Part shown: one piece after another, positions 21,234 through 23,695 of the stretch | Layout: each line of letters starts with the position of its first letter | How positions within the stretch are numbered: position 1 is the first letter of the stretch | Origin: JBCAWW01 sp039024315 | Lineage (GTDB): Bacteria; Bacteroidota; Bacteroidia; J057 | Direction of reading: 5' to 3' | Length of the DNA stretch: 23,695 nt | Assembly: GCA_039024315.1 (NCBI GenBank) | Contig: JBCCQN010000127.1 | Coordinates: 1-23,695, forward strand | Translations under genes and position numbers: made by a program | The notes under the pieces: model-generated | Seen by the model: only the letters and a program-made list of their open reading frames with translations | Database searches by the model: none | What the model was told of the DNA's origin: nothing

Positions 21234-22946
21234 ATGATTGTTATCAAAAATTTGTTTCTCCTAATCGCCCTTTTGGCAGGCCTACAATTACAAGCCCAGC
21301 AAAGCTTGTTGATTAGAAATGTTCGACTAGTCGATCCTACCCAAGAGAAGGTCTCCAAGCCAAGTTATCTCCTCATCAAAGGCAACAAAATTGTGGAGAT
21401 CGGCACCAATAGAGAGCCGCAAGCAGATAGCACGATTGAAGGCAATGGACGATACGTTTTGCCAGGTCTGATGGATGGGCATGTGCATTATTTTCAATCC
21501 GGAGGGCTTTATACCCGACCAGATGCGATTGATTTACGAGCGATCAAACCTTATGATAAGCATGTGAAATGGGTACGCAGCCAAGCTCTGGACTTTTTTC
21601 AGCGCTATCTGGCGGCAGGGATCACTTATACCTGCGATGTGGGCGGTCCCATGTCCAATTATATGCTAAGAGAAGAGGCCAAGGCGCAGGTCGCACCTCA
21701 ATTATTTGTAACAGGGCCCTTGATTTCGACCTACCAACCCGAGGAATTTGAAATAAAAGACGCCCCCATCGTAAAGGTCAGAAATGCCGCTGAGGCTCGG
21801 GCATTAGTTCGAAAGCAGCTTCCATTTAAACCTGACTTTATTAAGATATGGTATATCGTTTTGCCGGGTCAATCAGCCAAGGATAATTATGAAATCGTCC
21901 AAGCGACGATAGAAGAAAGTCATGCCCATAATATCCCAGTTGCTGTTCACGCCACTCAATATGAGACAGCAAAACTTGCCGTAAAAGCAGGTTGCGACAT
22001 CCTCGTCCATAGCGTTGAAGATGAGAAGGTGGATCAGGCCTTCGCCGAAAGCTTGATCGAAAACAATGTCAGCTACATACCCACTATGGAGGTGGGACAC
22101 AACTATACCGAAGTTTTTTCCAAACATCTCAATATCACTAAGGAGGACTTTGAGCTGGCAAACCCGTTTACGCTGGGTTCATTAATGGATCTAGAACATC
22201 TCGATGAAGAGCAAGTCCCAAAGTATATCACTTACCTCCAGACGAAGGAAGCGCCTGTGGATCTGGATCAACCTATGATGCAGCACAACCTCAAATTTCT
22301 CATGGACGCGGGCGTAAATGTAGTCACCGGAACAGACGCAGGTAATATTGGGACCTTGCATGCTTCTTCCTACTTCGCAGAACTACGAGCCATGCAAGCC
22401 GCCGGCTTGACCAACGCCCAAATCCTACTAGCTTCCACCCTCAATGGCGCCAAAATGCTCGGCAAAGCCAAGACTATGGGTCAAATCAAAGAAGGTTTTG
22501 TCGCGGACCTTATCTTACTCGAGGGCAATCCTCTTGAGGACCTCAATCAGCTTCGTTCCTTATCAGTGGTGGTGCGAAAAGGCAAAGCCTATGATGCGGC
22601 CACTTTGATTCCAAATTCGCCAGAGATCTTGGCGCAACGCCAGCTCAATGCTTACAATCAATGTAATCTCGACGCCTTTGTAGATTGTTATGCAGATAGC
22701 GTGGCCATCTACGGCTATCCAGATCAACTTTATTATGTAGGACGGGAAAATATGGGAAAGAATTACGGCCCCATGTTTGAAAACACCCCCGATCTCCATT
22801 GTGAATTAATCAATCGGATTGTGATGGGCAATACCGTAATGGATCAGGAAAGGGTTACAGGCTTAGCCAACGGCCAGGTAATTAAAGCCGCTGCGATTTA
22901 CACCATCGAAAATGGCAAGATTAGCGCAGTCCGCTTCGTCCAATAA
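21234..22946 (+). CDS. Secreted amidohydrolase fused to a C-terminal SnoaL-like domain
   Basis: This 570-residue protein has a signal peptide (LFLLIALLAGLQLQAQ). The amidohydrolase barrel has the metal site of the imidazolonepropionase/prolidase-like group: HVH (His83, His85), Lys204 in FIKIWY (carboxylated bridge), His239 (AVHATQ), His259 (LVHSVED) and Asp368 (TGTDAGN). The N- and C-terminal beta-sandwich strands are present (LLIRNVRLVDPTQ, GFVADLILLEGNPLEDL). After residue about 460 comes a second domain (AYNQCNLDAFVDCYADSVAI to ENGKISAVRFVQ) that fits the SnoaL/NTF2-like fold. All metal ligands are intact, so it is likely an active hydrolase of amide, lactone or peptide bonds, probably periplasmic. 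The substrate is unknown. It is divergent from the glycosylase gene. Confidence 0.9.
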   Translation: MIVIKNLFLLIALLAGLQLQAQQSLLIRNVRLVDPTQEKVSKPSYLLIKGNKIVEIGTNREPQADSTIEGNGRYVLPGLMDGHVHYFQSGGLYTRPDAIDLRAIKPYDKHVKWVRSQALDFFQRYLAAGITYTCDVGGPMSNYMLREEAKAQVAPQLFVTGPLISTYQPEEFEIKDAPIVKVRNAAEARALVRKQLPFKPDFIKIWYIVLPGQSAKDNYEIVQATIEESHAHNIPVAVHATQYETAKLAVKAGCDILVHSVEDEKVDQAFAESLIENNVSYIPTMEVGHNYTEVFSKHLNITKEDFELANPFTLGSLMDLEHLDEEQVPKYITYLQTKEAPVDLDQPMMQHNLKFLMDAGVNVVTGTDAGNIGTLHASSYFAELRAMQAAGLTNAQILLASTLNGAKMLGKAKTMGQIKEGFVADLILLEGNPLEDLNQLRSLSVVVRKGKAYDAATLIPNSPEILAQRQLNAYNQCNLDAFVDCYADSVAIYGYPDQLYYVGRENMGKNYGPMFENTPDLHCELINRIVMGNTVMDQERVTGLANGQVIKAAAIYTIENGKISAVRFVQ

Positions 22947-23012
22947 GACTTTTTCGCAAGCTTACTACAGATGAGCATTATATTTTGCAGCAAAGAACAC
23001 AAAGCTAATTCT

Positions 23013-23695
23013 ATGATAATGAAAAGAACGATTCTTAGTCTTATGGGCCTTTTTTCCTTAGGCCTTTTGTTGGCTCAGTCCAGCATCACCTTGCCACAGG
23101 CGAGTCAAAAAGTGAGTCTCATGCAAACCATCGGTCTTACAGAGGTGAGTATTACTTATTCTGCACCTTCGGTGAACGATCGTCAAGTGTGGGGCAACAT
23201 TGTCCCCATGGATCAGGTATGGCGCGCTGGTGCCAACGAAAATACGGTAATCAGTTTTAGTCAGCCCGTACAAATCGAGGGAGCAGACTTAGCTGCCGGT
23301 ACTTATGGCTTGCATATGATCCCGACTGAAAAAGAGTGGACCTTGATCTTTTCTAATAACTCCACCTCTTGGGGCAGCTACTTTTACAAAGAAGAGGAAG
23401 ATGCCCTACGCGTGAAAGTGGCACCTACTAGTAGCGAACATACCGAGATTTTGCAGTACAGCTTTGCTAATCCGACTTCTGATAAAGTTGAGATTGCGCT
23501 AGAATGGGAAAAAGTAAAGGTACCCTTTACCGTCAGCACCAACACCCATGAGATCGTCATCGCTAGTGCCAAAGACGAGCTTCGCTCTACGGCTTCCTTC
23601 TCTTGGATGGGTCCTTATCAAATTGCCAACTACTGCTTGCAAAATGATACCCACTTAGATGAAGCCCTCACTTGGATCGATCAATCCATCAGCAC
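23013..23695 (+). CDS. DUF2911-domain exported protein (truncated by window end)
   Basis: The reading frame starts at ATG 23013 (or 23019) and stays open to the edge, giving at least 227 residues. The N-terminus is a signal peptide (ILSLMGLFSLGLLLAQ). The DUF2911 region has SITYSAPSVNDRQVWG, VWRAGANENTVISF, LAAGTYGLHMIPTEKEW and FSNNSTSWGSYFY. After residue about 195 a helical tail begins (ANYCLQNDTHLDEALTWIDQ), which may be TPR-like. DUF2911 proteins are common in Bacteroidota and have no settled function; they are usually exported and of 280-300 residues, so roughly the last quarter is missing here. It lies 66 bases after the amidohydrolase and could share its transcript. Confidence 0.82.
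   Translation, partial: MIMKRTILSLMGLFSLGLLLAQSSITLPQASQKVSLMQTIGLTEVSITYSAPSVNDRQVWGNIVPMDQVWRAGANENTVISFSQPVQIEGADLAAGTYGLHMIPTEKEWTLIFSNNSTSWGSYFYKEEEDALRVKVAPTSSEHTEILQYSFANPTSDKVEIALEWEKVKVPFTVSTNTHEIVIASAKDELRSTASFSWMGPYQIANYCLQNDTHLDEALTWIDQSIS

Noticed and set aside
21182..21358. N-terminal extension of the DNA glycosylase reading frame
   Set aside because: It overlaps the divergent amidohydrolase, and the family needs Pro2 at the N-terminus. The MPELPEVE start at 21181 is decisive.
22374..22386. Half copy of the hairpin repeat (GTTCTGCGAAG on the minus strand)
   Set aside because: It has only one side of the stem and encodes a normal stretch (YFAEL) of the amidohydrolase; an 11-base match can arise by chance.
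1..23695. CRISPR arrays, tRNA or rRNA genes, IS elements, phage or defence-island genes
   Set aside because: I looked for regularly spaced repeats, cloverleaf signatures, transposase or integrase motifs and found none. The genes are ordinary metabolic, envelope and respiratory ones.

Overview
The window reads as a chromosomal segment of a Bacteroidota bacterium, probably a Saprospiria/Lewinella-type marine or sludge organism. This rests on four things. There is a subtilase with a type IX secretion (T9SS) C-terminal sorting domain. Lipoproteins of the Bacteroidota style (S41 peptidase with TPR, coiled-coil lipoprotein next to SCO1, DUF2911 protein) are frequent. Shine-Dalgarno sequences are mostly absent. 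Promoter-like boxes resemble the Bacteroidota -7 consensus TAnnTTTG. I saw no phage, IS element, CRISPR array, tRNA or rRNA. Placement below phylum level is inference.

Layout. 1-2530: two outer-envelope lipoprotein genes on the plus strand, a TPR/S41 protease-like protein and a small lipocalin-like protein. 2530-2845: an intergenic region with a long, imperfectly base-paired element ending in a U-rich stem, followed by three copies of a short hairpin repeat. 2846-9423 (minus): a 1805-residue alpha-2-macroglobulin-like lipoprotein followed by a PLP aminotransferase whose start codon overlaps its stop (TAATG). 9567-11924 (plus): penicillin-binding protein 1C, divergent from its usual partner, the macroglobulin. 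12031-13914: an orphan cytoplasmic three-PAS histidine kinase. 13911-15389 (minus): a tightly packed operon of coiled-coil lipoprotein, SCO1-type copper chaperone and membrane-anchored cytochrome c. 15485-17295 (plus): a SAM-I riboswitch, an OsmC-like protein and MetZ (O-succinylhomoserine sulfhydrylase), closed by a strong hairpin terminator. 17328-20204 (minus): a secreted subtilase with a sedolisin-like catalytic triad and a T9SS tail. 20387-21181 (minus): an Fpg/Nei DNA glycosylase, divergent from 21234-22946 (plus), a secreted amidohydrolase fused to a SnoaL-like domain. 23013-end: a DUF2911 protein cut by the window edge.

How genes work together. PBP1C and the macroglobulin are a known bacterial pairing (pbpC/yfhM), thought to couple peptidoglycan repair with trapping of foreign proteases. 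Here the macroglobulin has lost the thioester residues. The SCO1/cytochrome c set points to copper delivery and electron transfer to a respiratory oxidase or reductase. The riboswitch puts sulfur assimilation into homocysteine, and an OsmC-type thiol protein, under SAM control.

Most unusual items: the SLDY replacement of the CxEQ thioester with a tyrosine-rich insert in the same protein; a family of dispersed hairpin repeats with compensatory stem changes, two of them inside the macroglobulin and pbpC genes; the structured intergenic element at 2544-2706; and the SAM riboswitch expression platform, where the osmC-like start codon lies in the loop of a perfect 7-bp hairpin.
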